Of a stretch of DNA of 64,000 nt, positions 26,195-35,633 are shown one piece after another (position 1 is the first letter of the stretch; every line of letters starts with the position of its first letter). Source of the stretch: Marinobacter goseongensis. Lineage in GTDB: Bacteria; Pseudomonadota; Gammaproteobacteria; Pseudomonadales; Oleiphilaceae. The position numbers and the translations under genes were made by a program. A model generated the notes under the pieces. It was not told the DNA's origin. It saw nothing but the letters and a program-made list of their open reading frames with translations, and did no database searches. Where the stretch lies: the NCBI RefSeq assembly GCF_023156235.1, contig NZ_JAKZAI010000008.1, positions 62,001 through 126,000 on the forward strand, read 5' to 3'.

Positions 26195-29100
26195 TTAATG
26201 ACCAAAATACAGTGTGTACGTGAGTTTCACATCGGTGCGGGCATTACCATCCAGGTTTTCGGACGACCAGCGCCCGGACAGAGCCAGTTCGTCGTCGCCC
26301 AGTACGCGCCACCCAAGGCCGGCTTCCAGATTGAAATCCGGGGTTGAGGTGGATAGCACAAAACCGGTGCCGAGACCCAGGAACAGTCGTGGTGACGGCG
26401 TGCTGCGGAACAGCGCGTGTGGCTCGCCGTGGCTCCAGCGTGTGCTGACGCCCAGACGTTCGTATTCCCGGGAAATCAGATCCTCGGGCGTCAGCGGCAC
26501 CCCGAGCGGTTGCGCCAATGCGGCCGCGGTTTCCGGGGAAAACGACCCGCTGATATCAGATTCCTGATTCCGGTAGCTGGCGGAAACGGTCCAGTCCGGA
26601 TCACGACGAAACAGGGTATACGTGGCGTTAAGGTCCAGTCCGGTGCCTGTTGCGAGGGTGCGGCCGTTCAGCTCGTTGATGTCGAACTGCTCGGCTTGCG
26701 CGCTCAGCGTCAGCCGCGAGAACGGCGTATAGCTCAGCGCCAGGTAACTCCGGTCACGGGATGTCAGCCACCAGGCCTCCGCAGTGTCCGGTGTGCGCTC
26801 GCTGAGGCGATAACCGGCAGTGAGGCTGATCCGGTCGGTAACCGGGCCGCCCACTTCGAGGCCTGCGGTGGTATCGGTCTGGTCGAACCGGCCCAGTTGC
26901 CCGGCACTGAGCCACAGCCGCAAGTTGCTGTGATTGCTCTCCAGCTCCAGCCTGCTCTCGTTGTGGCTGTCGGGGCGCTGGTTCAGGCGCCCGCGCCCGC
27001 TGGCCTCAAGCTGCCTGGTGGAGAACAGCCAGCGGAAGCGGTCGTGGCTGAACTGGCCGGTGAGTTCGTGTCCGCCGACCGTAAAATTGCCCAGGTTCTG
27101 ACGGGTATAGCCCAGTTGCAGGGCCCGGTTGTCGTTGTTGACCAGGGGTGCGGGATCGGGATACAGCCGGGCGGTCTCATCACCGCGCAGCAGGCTCTCG
27201 GCAGCCAGACTGCTGTTTTGCTCAATGGCCAGTTGGGCCAGCGCCTGGCGGTAGTCGCCCTCGTTGACATCCAGTGAACTGCTGGCAGTCTGATAGCGGG
27301 CGATTTCCTGCCAGGCCAGGCGATCGAGGTGCTCGCCACGATACACGGCCAGACGACTGTTGCTGTCGCTGGAGCCGCTGGTTGACGACATACGTTCGGC
27401 AACCTGCTGGCGAAGGTCGCTGGCGGTGCCGTGGGCACCGGTCTGGTCGAGGGCGGAAGTCATGGACACCAGCCAGTTGTCGTCGTTCTCGAACAGCGGC
27501 AGGCCCTCGCGGAACCAGTACAGGGCGTGCTCATGTTCACCCAACGCGCTGTAGCCATAGGCCAGAACCGGATAGGTGTTGGCCCCCGGAGAGTCCGCCA
27601 GTCGCTGCAGCAGGAGGGGCAGTTCGCCGGGCTGGCGTTCCGGATGGCTGATCAGGAACCATGCCCAGCCGGTGAGGATGTCGTTGTTCTCCGGAGCCAG
27701 CGCCGAGGCTCGGCGGAAAGCCGCGGCGGTGGCCCCGGCATCTCCCCGCTGTTGCGTCAGCGAGGCTGTCAGCGTCCAGTAACGCGGTGTGTTCGTGACG
27801 TCCGGGTCGGCTTTTCGCCATTGCCAGAGCGTGGCCTCCAGTTCGTCGTATTCCTCCAGAATGAGGTGGTATTCCGCGCGGGCAGCCAGGTAGCGTGGCT
27901 CTCCGGTGGCCTGGAACCGGGCATTACTCAGTGCGATGGCGTGGTCGTATTCGCCAAACAGGACGGCCAGGCTGAGCAGCCGTTCCTGTGCGAAGGCATC
28001 TTGCGGAATCGGGTCGCGTGCCACGGCTTGTCGGTATTCCTGGCGCAGCACATCGGTGCGCCCCAGCAACACAGCGAGATCCAGTCGCATGGCGGCGGCT
28101 TCCGCCGCGATGTCCGGATCCTCTGACTCAAAATTCAGTTGCGCCAGCGCAGTGTCCGGTTCCCGGATGCGCCAGTACAGGTTGGCCAGTTGCAGCCGCT
28201 CCGCATCGGTCAGTGATTCAGAGCGTTCGAGCAATTCGATGGCTTCCGGGAAGCGGCGGCTGTTGATCAGCAGGGTCAACTTCCGCGCCCGGAGGCTCGA
28301 GGCATCAGGATGTCGTTCCAGCCCCTCCGCCAGGCGCCGTTGTGCGCCCTCGAAGTCGCCAATGTTGATCAAAGCGTCGGACAGCAGGCTGTAATCATCC
28401 GGTCGCAGCCGGTTCGCCGCCGCCTCACTGGCCAGAACCGATGCCAGAACATCCCAGCGGAACAGGCTGCTGGCGAGGGCTCTGATGCGTCGGAAGGCCT
28501 CGGCGGAGCCATACCGGTTGTAGATGGATTGCCAGGCACTCAGGGCTTCCGCGGGGCGATTGTTCCACTCCAGTACCCGGGCCATCTGTTCCCGGTCCGT
28601 GCGGCTCAGCTGTCCGTCGATGGCTTGCAAACGGCGCACGGTGCCCAGCGCAGCCACCAGCTCGCCCTCGCCCAGCTGCAATTGCAACAGCGAACGCTGG
28701 GTCTCTATGTCGGTTGGCTCCTGCCGCGCTCGCTGCAGCAGCCAGCGACGGTACTGCCGGTCGTCACCGGCCAGCCGGGCAAGCTCCATACCCCGGGCGA
28801 GTTCTCCGCTCGTCATTGGCGGCGACGCGAACGCCTGCCGGAACAGATCGAGAGCACCGGTGGCGTTGCCCGCCGCCAGTTCAAGGCGAATCAGTTCCGA
28901 GACGATGGGCGCTCGCAGGGGTTCCGATACCTCTGGCAACACCTCCCGCAAGGTTATGACGGCCAGAGCGGGGTCGCCCGTTGCCTCTTGCCTGCGGGCA
29001 ACCTCGCGCGCGATGGCGATACGGGACGTCTTTGTATCCGCGACATCGCGAAGCGAAGACAGGATGGCGAGGTACTGATCGCCGGTCAGCCAATCGTTGG

Positions 29101-29551
29101 CCGGTCTCAGAAGGTTTAACATCCGGTCGATGTCGTAGTTTTGCAGCGACAGTTTCTGATAGGTTTCAAACAGGCGCTGACGAACCGCTTCCCGCTCAGG
29201 TCCCGGAGGCTCGGCAAACACTTGCTGGGCGATAAGCCCGGTGTAAGTCTCGAACGCCAGAGAGGGAATGGACTTTCGCTCCATCAGCGGCGCCAGTGTC
29301 TGTTGCGCTTTGCGGGGCTGGCCGGATCGGGCAAGCATGGTGCCCAGATTGATACGCAGTGATAGGTTGTCCTGATCCGATCGCAGCAGCACCTCCAGGT
29401 AGGCTATGGAGAGGCCGTCCGGATTGCTCAGGTAGTTGATGTCCTCAAATATCGCCTGTCGTGGAAACAGGAGATAGAGCGCAGCTCCCATCAGCGCGGC
29501 CATCAGCAGAAGTGCCGGCAGGCTGAAAAAGGCCTCTCTGCGTTGCGCCAT
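26195..29551 (-). CDS. pelB: PelB, TPR and beta-barrel outer-membrane export porin
   Basis: This 1118-residue protein has one N-terminal membrane helix (about residues 8-29 from ATG 29551), a long TPR solenoid (about 45-720; many Ala/Leu-rich helical pairs) and a C-terminal outer-membrane beta-barrel (about 790-1118) ending in LTYTLYFGH. PelB carries Pel through the outer membrane and its TPRs hold the deacetylase PelA. The ATG at 29551 lies two bases past the pelA stop; an in-frame GTG at 29563 would overlap pelA. Length and architecture match the family. Confidence 0.94.
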   Translation of the reverse strand: MAQRREAFFSLPALLLMAALMGAALYLLFPRQAIFEDINYLSNPDGLSIAYLEVLLRSDQDNLSLRINLGTMLARSGQPRKAQQTLAPLMERKSIPSLAFETYTGLIAQQVFAEPPGPEREAVRQRLFETYQKLSLQNYDIDRMLNLLRPANDWLTGDQYLAILSSLRDVADTKTSRIAIAREVARRQEATGDPALAVITLREVLPEVSEPLRAPIVSELIRLELAAGNATGALDLFRQAFASPPMTSGELARGMELARLAGDDRQYRRWLLQRARQEPTDIETQRSLLQLQLGEGELVAALGTVRRLQAIDGQLSRTDREQMARVLEWNNRPAEALSAWQSIYNRYGSAEAFRRIRALASSLFRWDVLASVLASEAAANRLRPDDYSLLSDALINIGDFEGAQRRLAEGLERHPDASSLRARKLTLLINSRRFPEAIELLERSESLTDAERLQLANLYWRIREPDTALAQLNFESEDPDIAAEAAAMRLDLAVLLGRTDVLRQEYRQAVARDPIPQDAFAQERLLSLAVLFGEYDHAIALSNARFQATGEPRYLAARAEYHLILEEYDELEATLWQWRKADPDVTNTPRYWTLTASLTQQRGDAGATAAAFRRASALAPENNDILTGWAWFLISHPERQPGELPLLLQRLADSPGANTYPVLAYGYSALGEHEHALYWFREGLPLFENDDNWLVSMTSALDQTGAHGTASDLRQQVAERMSSTSGSSDSNSRLAVYRGEHLDRLAWQEIARYQTASSSLDVNEGDYRQALAQLAIEQNSSLAAESLLRGDETARLYPDPAPLVNNDNRALQLGYTRQNLGNFTVGGHELTGQFSHDRFRWLFSTRQLEASGRGRLNQRPDSHNESRLELESNHSNLRLWLSAGQLGRFDQTDTTAGLEVGGPVTDRISLTAGYRLSERTPDTAEAWWLTSRDRSYLALSYTPFSRLTLSAQAEQFDINELNGRTLATGTGLDLNATYTLFRRDPDWTVSASYRNQESDISGSFSPETAAALAQPLGVPLTPEDLISREYERLGVSTRWSHGEPHALFRSTPSPRLFLGLGTGFVLSTSTPDFNLEAGLGWRVLGDDELALSGRWSSENLDGNARTDVKLTYTLYFGH

Positions 29552-29553
29552 GC

Positions 29554-32328
29554 TCAGCGACACTCCATGGTCAGCCTGGCCACGCTGGAGCGTGCCAGCC
29601 GCAGTTGCAGGTCGCTACCGCTCCGGGTGGCGGCGACCCCGGCGGGTTGCGTGACGCGGCAGTTACCACCGTTGGCAATAACCACCTCCAGTGCCTGGTG
29701 ACCCTGCAGTCCGAGCTCCAGCTTCCAGCCGCCAGTATTTCCACTGCGCTGCCAGTGGGTAATGACGGCGTTGGCGTTAGACAGGTATGGGCCCTCCGGG
29801 CGGGCGTCGCTCAAGTGAAGCACGGGATCTTTGCCGGTGAGGTGAACGAAACGCACGCCAGCTGCATCGTGGAAGCCTGCCACGCCGCGGCTGTGCTCCA
29901 GATCGGGAAACCGGTCGGCGGCGACGCGAACGGTGCTGGGAGCGCCCAGCCCACGCCAGCGGTATCCGCCCTGTGAATCCTGCTGCATTACCGAATAATA
30001 CTGGGTCTGAACCCGCCTGGCGTAGTCGCTCAGGTACAGAGGGGTCACGGGCTGCGCCAGGGCGTAGCGGTAGATTTCCTCCAGGGCATTCAGGGCTTCC
30101 GGCTTGGTGCCCGAGTAGAAGTGATAGTAGATCCCCATGGGCTTCAGACGGCCGCGGTCTTCCAGCAGGCGGAAGGTGTCGATCACGTAGCGAAAGCCAT
30201 AGTATGGCCCGGTCCACTGATTGGTGTAGACGTTTTCATTCATCACCGGTGCGTAGATCTGCAGCTCGTCACCGACCGGTCTGGCATCGGGCCAGGTACC
30301 GGCCAGCTCGGATGCGTAAGGCAGCGGGTGGGTGTCGCCGCCGTTGACGTTCAGCAGCCCCGCTTCACGAACCTTCCGCAGCGCTTTTGGGCCCGGCCGC
30401 GCATCGCCGGTCCACAGGAATACCGACACCGGCTTGTCGGCCGGGGCCAGCTCCCGGTTGATGTAGTCCACCGAGCCGGCAATCTCACGGTCCAGAGACA
30501 CCTGATAGTCGGGAATGTTCATGAAGTAGCCGTAGAGTGTGTTTTCCAGGCGGGGCGCCGGACCACCTTCCAGAGCCTGCCAGAAGAACGGATGGCTGTA
30601 GGAGTGTGAGGCCACCTCGACATTGTCGAGGCGCAACATGGCGCGGGCGTTGGATTCCGCCTCGTCACTGACGCCCGGATAGAGGCCGTTGGGTGAGGTT
30701 TCCCCTTCAATGACTGAAACGGTATGAGGAATGGTGAACCGTTGCAGTATCTTGTCGGTGATCACCGCCGCGCTCAGCGGGCTGCCGGTGAATTCACCAC
30801 GGGAAACCAGGCCGTCACCGTCGATGTGGGCGGTCAGAATGCGCCGCCCGGCCTCCGTGGTGCTGTCGATGGCGGGGATGCCGGGGTTGCCGAGCGCCTC
30901 ACTCAGGAAGGCAAAGGGATCGAAGAGCCAGTAGGCCTCGTCATCCGGGCCCTGTTCGAACAGAAACGGTGCCAGGGCCACGCCACCGCCGGAGAAGGTG
31001 TACACCGGGTGGAACTCGCGGCCGCGGGTGTCGGTGGCGGTAAACCAGCTTTGGCCGCCGTCAAGCACCGGGAGTGCGGAAGTCGGTGCCTGCGGCAGGC
31101 GCCGACCCTCATAGGTGGCGACAGAGGGCGCCCGCTCCGAGAACGTGAGTGGGGTGGCCGGCAGGGCCAGGGTGTTGGCGCCCAGCAGTTGACGGCAGGA
31201 CGTTTCGGCCGGCAGCAGGCCCAGGGACACAACGGGCAGTCCTCGCTGTTGCACGCCCTTCAACCAGCCGCAAACGGCGCTTTTGGTGCCAGCGCTCTCC
31301 CACCACAGAACGACCCCCAGGTATCGGTCGTTGGTGGGCTCGTCCGGTACCGTCTCGCGGCTCGATCGATAATGAGGGACCAGGCCCATGCGCTCGAGAA
31401 CGATGCCCAGGCGCCGGTGTGCGCCGCTCTGATCCATTCGGCTCGCAGGTAGATCGTGAATCACCAGCACGTGTCTCGGTTGCACGGCGGGCCGGGTCGG
31501 GCTCAGGCGCGTCAGTTCCGGGTTGCTGACAACAGGCACCAGGCCATCGTCGCGCAGTTTGTCCGCTAACGCCGCCGCGCGCGTCCCATCCTTCACATAG
31601 TCGATGGCAATCAACGGGATGTCCGGTCGTGTCTCGCGCCAATAGGCGAGCTGCGTATCCAGCCACTGGCGGTCCTGATCGGATACGCTGTAGTACTGCC
31701 GGCGGCCGGGATCGTAGCCCTCGCGGTAGGACTCGAAAGCAACACCATCCACCAGGTCGTCCATGGCGCCCTGCAGATGAAACCCGCGATTGAGAACGAC
31801 CCGGGCGCTGGGGAAGCGGGCCTTGATGGCGCGAATGAGGGTTTCCTGCCCAGCGACGAACGCTTCAGGATCCGCGCGGCCCGCCTCTGCAAGGAGGTGG
31901 CTGTCCATGGTGTCGAGAAATACACCCCGGAAACCCCGCGCCATTGCCGGTGCCACGATGTTGTCGATCAGGAACTGGCGCACATCAGGGTTTCGCAGAT
32001 CGAGAACGGTGCTCTTCCAGGCAGTGTTTTTCCCGACTTTCCATGACGGGCTAATCTCGGAATACAGACGGTGGCTTCGTGCCATTTCCCCGATACTGAA
32101 ATAGGCCAGGGGCAGGGTGTCGCCCTGGGCGAGCAGTTCCAGTCGCGCATCGGATACCTGATCCTGCTGCAGGACCAGCCAGTCGTAGGCGTAGAGCGCG
32201 CCGATCGGAGCCTCATCACCGTAGTAAAAGCCAATGTTGTCGGGCTTTGGAGTGATATCATGGGCGATGGCCAGTGAGAGCGGCAAGAACAGCAGGAGCA
32301 GGCAGGGTAGCAGGCGTGGTAAAGGCAT
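29554..32328 (-). CDS. pelA: PelA, periplasmic Pel hydrolase / deacetylase
   Basis: This 924-residue protein has a signal peptide (about 1-22, LAIAHD). The N-terminal GH114/GH166-like hydrolase domain (about 30-275) shows the proposed catalytic pair Asp139 in GVFLDTMDS and Glu199 in VAFESYREGYDP. A middle region (about 285-470) is followed by a CE4-like deacetylase domain with HIDGDGLVSRGEF near 500 and the metal-binding HSYSH near 573. A C-terminal beta-rich domain follows. PelA partly deacetylates Pel, which gives it positive charge, and can cut it. It is the first recognised pel gene; a small ORF lies just upstream. Confidence 0.95.
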   Translation of the reverse strand: MPLPRLLPCLLLLFLPLSLAIAHDITPKPDNIGFYYGDEAPIGALYAYDWLVLQQDQVSDARLELLAQGDTLPLAYFSIGEMARSHRLYSEISPSWKVGKNTAWKSTVLDLRNPDVRQFLIDNIVAPAMARGFRGVFLDTMDSHLLAEAGRADPEAFVAGQETLIRAIKARFPSARVVLNRGFHLQGAMDDLVDGVAFESYREGYDPGRRQYYSVSDQDRQWLDTQLAYWRETRPDIPLIAIDYVKDGTRAAALADKLRDDGLVPVVSNPELTRLSPTRPAVQPRHVLVIHDLPASRMDQSGAHRRLGIVLERMGLVPHYRSSRETVPDEPTNDRYLGVVLWWESAGTKSAVCGWLKGVQQRGLPVVSLGLLPAETSCRQLLGANTLALPATPLTFSERAPSVATYEGRRLPQAPTSALPVLDGGQSWFTATDTRGREFHPVYTFSGGGVALAPFLFEQGPDDEAYWLFDPFAFLSEALGNPGIPAIDSTTEAGRRILTAHIDGDGLVSRGEFTGSPLSAAVITDKILQRFTIPHTVSVIEGETSPNGLYPGVSDEAESNARAMLRLDNVEVASHSYSHPFFWQALEGGPAPRLENTLYGYFMNIPDYQVSLDREIAGSVDYINRELAPADKPVSVFLWTGDARPGPKALRKVREAGLLNVNGGDTHPLPYASELAGTWPDARPVGDELQIYAPVMNENVYTNQWTGPYYGFRYVIDTFRLLEDRGRLKPMGIYYHFYSGTKPEALNALEEIYRYALAQPVTPLYLSDYARRVQTQYYSVMQQDSQGGYRWRGLGAPSTVRVAADRFPDLEHSRGVAGFHDAAGVRFVHLTGKDPVLHLSDARPEGPYLSNANAVITHWQRSGNTGGWKLELGLQGHQALEVVIANGGNCRVTQPAGVAATRSGSDLQLRLARSSVARLTMECR

Positions 32329-32390
32329 TATCGACCGTTTGTCAGGCGCAGACCTGTCGAAGGATCTGCTAAGCGTCCTTGGTTAATGTC

Positions 32391-32549
32391 TTAATGAGCC
32401 GGAGTGTAGATAACCCTGAAAATTATGACTACGATCAGGGTCAGTTCTATTATACGGGCAAAATCCCAATAAGTTTCATGAACAGGCAAAAACGTCTGTT
32501 TTGCCGGAACACTGTCCGGGGTCAGAGGGTATGACGGGGAAGAGTTCAT
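32391..32549 (-). CDS. Candidate small membrane peptide at the head of the pel operon
   Basis: A 52-codon frame on the pel strand encodes a polar Pro/Ser-rich start (MNSSPSYPLTPDSVP), then an aromatic amphipathic stretch (HETYWDFARIIE) and one membrane helix (LTLIVVIIFRVIYTP). It ends 62 bases before pelA. The composition is typical of a real single-pass membrane peptide and not of a shadow frame, since no gene is coded opposite most of it. No good ribosome binding site is visible, and its first codons overlap the start of the divergent gene at 32531. An ATG at 32594 would extend it. A PelA/PelD accessory role is only a guess. Confidence 0.4.
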   Translation of the reverse strand: MNSSPSYPLTPDSVPAKQTFLPVHETYWDFARIIELTLIVVIIFRVIYTPAH

Positions 32550-33211
32550 CGGTGTCACTCTGGGGCCTGGCGCTGGTCGCCGGTCTGATCCCATTGCTGA
32601 CCATTCATGCCACGTTTGCCGTGTCGGTGCTGGAGGGGCATGTGTCGTTCTGCATGCCCTACTGGGATAGCTGCACGAGCATCAGCCGCACGGGGCGCGA
32701 GGGTACCTCCTACTTCATTTTCAAAGGCACCATGCTGCCGGCCGCGGCGCTGGGCATAGTGTTCTGGTGGCTGAACGGCCGCTGGTTGCGGCAACTGGGC
32801 GTGCACACATGGGGTGTGCTGTGGGTGCCCTGGCTGGGGTTGATCGCCGGTCTTGCCCTGGGTGTATACACGCTGGCGCTGGGCCACGCCGGAGACGGTT
32901 TCAACCTCACGCGCCGGATCGGAGTGGTGCTGTACTTTTCATTCACGTTTATCTGCCAGTTACTGATCAGCGCGGGGCTGCGCAGTCATCCATTATGGAG
33001 GCACCCCGGGAACCGCCTGTTGAATCTGTGCCAGTTCACCCTGGCGGTGGGCATCCTGTCGGTGATGCTCAATGGCGTGATGCCCGAGTTCTACAGCCGC
33101 AGGGACGATGCATTTGAATGGATTCTGGCCTTGCTCATCAACCTGCACGCGCTCTGGCTGGCGTGGCTGTGGCGAAAGAGCCGCTTTCGTATGCGGCTGT
33201 GGGCGGGATAG
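32531..33211 (+). CDS. Six-helix membrane protein, Frag1/DRAM/Sfk1-like
   Basis: This 226-residue protein has six predicted membrane segments and few soluble loops. The first loop, HVSFCMPYWDSCTSISRTGR followed by a segment with FIFKG, resembles the SDxG-type loop of Frag1/DRAM/Sfk1 (CWH43 N-terminal) proteins, but this similarity is weak. ATG at 32531 is taken as the start; a TTG at 32501 is also in frame. The gene is divergent from pel and ends 59 bases before ychJ. No function can be given. Confidence 0.7.
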   Translation: MTGKSSSVSLWGLALVAGLIPLLTIHATFAVSVLEGHVSFCMPYWDSCTSISRTGREGTSYFIFKGTMLPAAALGIVFWWLNGRWLRQLGVHTWGVLWVPWLGLIAGLALGVYTLALGHAGDGFNLTRRIGVVLYFSFTFICQLLISAGLRSHPLWRHPGNRLLNLCQFTLAVGILSVMLNGVMPEFYSRRDDAFEWILALLINLHALWLAWLWRKSRFRMRLWAG

Positions 33212-33270
33212 CCCGGTGGTGATGCTGGTACACTGGGCGCTTCCGGAACTGACCGAACCCCAAGGCGCAG

Positions 33271-33729
33271 ATGACAGAACATTCCGCACAGACTGATTGC
33301 CCGTGTGGCAGCAAAACACTCTATCAGCAATGTTGCCGGCCCTTGCATCGGGGGCAGGCGGCGACCTCGCCAGAAGCGTTGATGCGCTCCCGCTATACCG
33401 CCTTCGTGCTGGGGCTGGCTGACTACCTGCGCGCCACCTGGCACCACAGTACCCGGCCGGACACTCTGACACTGGATGACACACCGGACTGGGTCTCATT
33501 GCGGGTGCTTGGCAGTAGTCACACCGGTGACGCCGGCACGGTTCACTTCCGGGCGGTTTACCGCGCGGGGAGCGGCTGGGGCTGTCTTGAAGAAGCCTCG
33601 GAGTTCGTCCGGGAGAACGGATACTGGTGTTACCTGCGGGGCGATACCCGCGAAGGGCCGTTGAAACCGGGCCGTAACGACCCGTGCCCCTGCGGTAGTG
33701 GCCTCAAATTCAAGGTCTGCTGTCTCTAG
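33271..33729 (+). CDS. ychJ: YchJ-family SEC-C motif protein
   Basis: This 152-residue protein has two cysteine-rich SEC-C-like zinc motifs: [13 protein letters not shown] at the N-terminus with [20 protein letters not shown] (YchJ signature), and [16 protein letters not shown] at the C-terminus. The middle is an NTF2-like domain. YchJ proteins are widespread in gammaproteobacteria; the biochemical role is not firmly known. It is convergent with the DCC-family gene 17 bases away. Confidence 0.9.
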   Translation: MTEHSAQTDCPCGSKTLYQQCCRPLHRGQAATSPEALMRSRYTAFVLGLADYLRATWHHSTRPDTLTLDDTPDWVSLRVLGSSHTGDAGTVHFRAVYRAGSGWGCLEEASEFVRENGYWCYLRGDTREGPLKPGRNDPCPCGSGLKFKVCCL

Positions 33730-33746
33730 TTCGTTCCGCTCGCGGC

Positions 33747-34121
33747 TCAGCCCGGCTCGCCTGCACTGCAGACCGTGCAGGCGTATTTACGGTCGTAGCG
33801 ACGATCAGCCCAGCGTTCGTAAACTTTGCGCGCGACGTGGAAGATACCGGGCCACAGCAAGGGTTTGAACACGAAGCCCACCGGTGTGTGTGACCAGGCT
33901 CGCACGTTTGCGTGCAGCCCGGTTACCCATTCGCCGGTCCACGTCATCAGGTGCAATCTGCGCAGCAGCAGCTCCTTCTCGGGGAGGGAGTCCAGAGCGG
34001 TTTGCTGATGGATGTCGGCAAAAATCAGCTGACCTTTTTGCAGTTTTCTGAGGGTTGCGATTTCCCTGGCGCAGAGCGGGCATTGTCCGTCATAGAACAG
34101 GGTGTCATAGCGGGGCTCCAT
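33747..34121 (-). CDS. DCC-family thiol-disulfide oxidoreductase-like protein
   Basis: This 124-residue protein has the family hallmark TLFYDGQCPLCAREIATLRK, a thioredoxin-like CxxC preceded by YDG, and a basic C-terminus with a second pair CTVC. Family members are predicted to exchange thiols, though substrates are unknown. The ATG at 34121 is preferred because GGAGGA lies upstream; it overlaps the end of the SixA-CHAD gene by 17 bases, so the two are probably co-transcribed. Confidence 0.88.
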   Translation of the reverse strand: MEPRYDTLFYDGQCPLCAREIATLRKLQKGQLIFADIHQQTALDSLPEKELLLRRLHLMTWTGEWVTGLHANVRAWSHTPVGFVFKPLLWPGIFHVARKVYERWADRRYDRKYACTVCSAGEPG

Positions 34122-35457
34122 CGAGTCCTCCAAGGGCCAGAATCTGGTGGCGGGTGTCCGCCTTGCGAGCTTCCAGCGTGTCGATAACCGCGCTGAACGC
34201 CGCGATGAGGTGTTCGGGTGCCGCTTCCCGGATGCTCAGCAGAAGTTCGATCTGAACGTGCAGATCCTGAAAGCGCCCATACAACTGTTGCCGTGCCCTG
34301 AGCGACTTGAGGTCGCTTTTCCAGCGCTTTGTATCCAGTTCCATCAGATAGCGAAGTCGCTTGAGCTGTTTGCGCAACCGGTGAATGTCCTCATCCGGCG
34401 CGTCGTCGTCAAGGCGGGCGGTGCGTTTGTTGAATCCTTTGATACGACGCGCCACCGCTTTTCGGATGTCTGCGGGGCGAAGTGTTGCCACCTGCTTCCG
34501 GAATGCGCGGGAGTCAATCAGGTTGAGCCAGTGGTCCATGCTGTCCCGGTAGCGCTTGCTGACAAGGCGTGCTGACAATTTCCCGTGTTTGCTGGTCTGC
34601 TCGGTCTCGAGGGCGTGCTGGAGAGCCTCGAGCAGTTCGTGGTTGTCAACGCAAAGGGCGGGCAGGTCCTGCAGCAAGACGTGCAGATCTCGTAGTGGCC
34701 CGGTGGCCCTGGCATGGCGCCGCAGTGTTTTGACGGCTTTTGCCAGTGATTTGTCTCCGGTCAATTCCTGTACCGACTCGGCGATCGCCCGGCTGCGGCG
34801 AATGGCAATGCGGTACTGGTGAAGAAACTCGTCATCGAGCCCCAGCACCACACCTCGTTCCAGTTTCTGCAGGCGCTCGATCTGGTGATGCAACGCGGCC
34901 GGGATACCCGTTACTGGGTCGGCTGCCGAGTTGTGGGCACGTTTTTTCAGTTTGCGGGCGAAGAGGGGGTAGCTGAAATCCGCCGGTGTCAGCAACGCCA
35001 CAAGCGTGCCGCAGCCTTCATCAAGCTGGCGCCAGCGTTCGATGGGCAGACGGATGTGGATGAAACTGCCGGTAGGCAGCTGGGCCGGCGGTTGCGGCAG
35101 GAGCCATTGGGCCAGCTCCAGCAGGGCGGGGTTGTGGCCGATCAGCGTGATTCGCGGCGTGTCACCCTTGCGCTGTAACCAGGCCAGCAGTCGCCGGTAA
35201 TCAAAGGTGTACAGCTCACTTCGCACATGGTGCGCGTCCGCCGGAAACCCCGCTGGCAGTATTCCGGACAGTGTCGCCTGTGCACGGCAGGCGTCGCTGG
35301 CATAGACCTCTGCCTCGAAGGCACCGGCAGCGGTCAGTGCCTTGCCGAGGGGGGCGAGCTGACTCTCCCCCCGGTGGTTGAGCGGGCGCTCCCGATCACT
35401 GAGACGATCATCAGCCCAGCTGGATTTGGCATGGCGAACGAGAAACAGGTGCTTCAT
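34105..35457 (-). CDS. SixA-type phosphohistidine phosphatase fused to a CHAD domain
   Basis: This protein of about 450 residues has two domains. The N-terminal part (about 1-160) is a SixA-like histidine phosphatase: MKHLFLVRHAKSSW with the catalytic His8, NHRGESQ, and LIGHNPALLELAQWL. The C-terminal part (about 185-435) is a CHAD domain, rich in His, Arg and Lys on paired helices (HQYRIAIRRSRAIAESVQ; DIHRLRKQLKRLRYLMELD). CHAD domains bind polyphosphate, and SixA removes phosphate from histidine phosphotransfer proteins. The fusion suggests a link between polyphosphate and phospho-signalling, but the substrate is unknown. Start at 35457 follows SixA; ATG at 35475 would add six residues. Confidence 0.9.
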   Translation of the reverse strand: MKHLFLVRHAKSSWADDRLSDRERPLNHRGESQLAPLGKALTAAGAFEAEVYASDACRAQATLSGILPAGFPADAHHVRSELYTFDYRRLLAWLQRKGDTPRITLIGHNPALLELAQWLLPQPPAQLPTGSFIHIRLPIERWRQLDEGCGTLVALLTPADFSYPLFARKLKKRAHNSAADPVTGIPAALHHQIERLQKLERGVVLGLDDEFLHQYRIAIRRSRAIAESVQELTGDKSLAKAVKTLRRHARATGPLRDLHVLLQDLPALCVDNHELLEALQHALETEQTSKHGKLSARLVSKRYRDSMDHWLNLIDSRAFRKQVATLRPADIRKAVARRIKGFNKRTARLDDDAPDEDIHRLRKQLKRLRYLMELDTKRWKSDLKSLRARQQLYGRFQDLHVQIELLLSIREAAPEHLIAAFSAVIDTLEARKADTRHQILALGGLDGAPL

Positions 35458-35633
35458 TGGCCGACCGCGTGTCATGGTCTTTCAGTCTAACGAATCTTCA
35501 AGACAATTACGTGACTGCCGCCCAGCTCAAGGCATAAATTTCATCCCGGCAGGGAACCCTTTTCATCCGCTGGCCGTTTGTAAGTGACAGGGCGTCAGCT
35601 TTGTAACCAACAATAACAACGACGGATGAAGCC

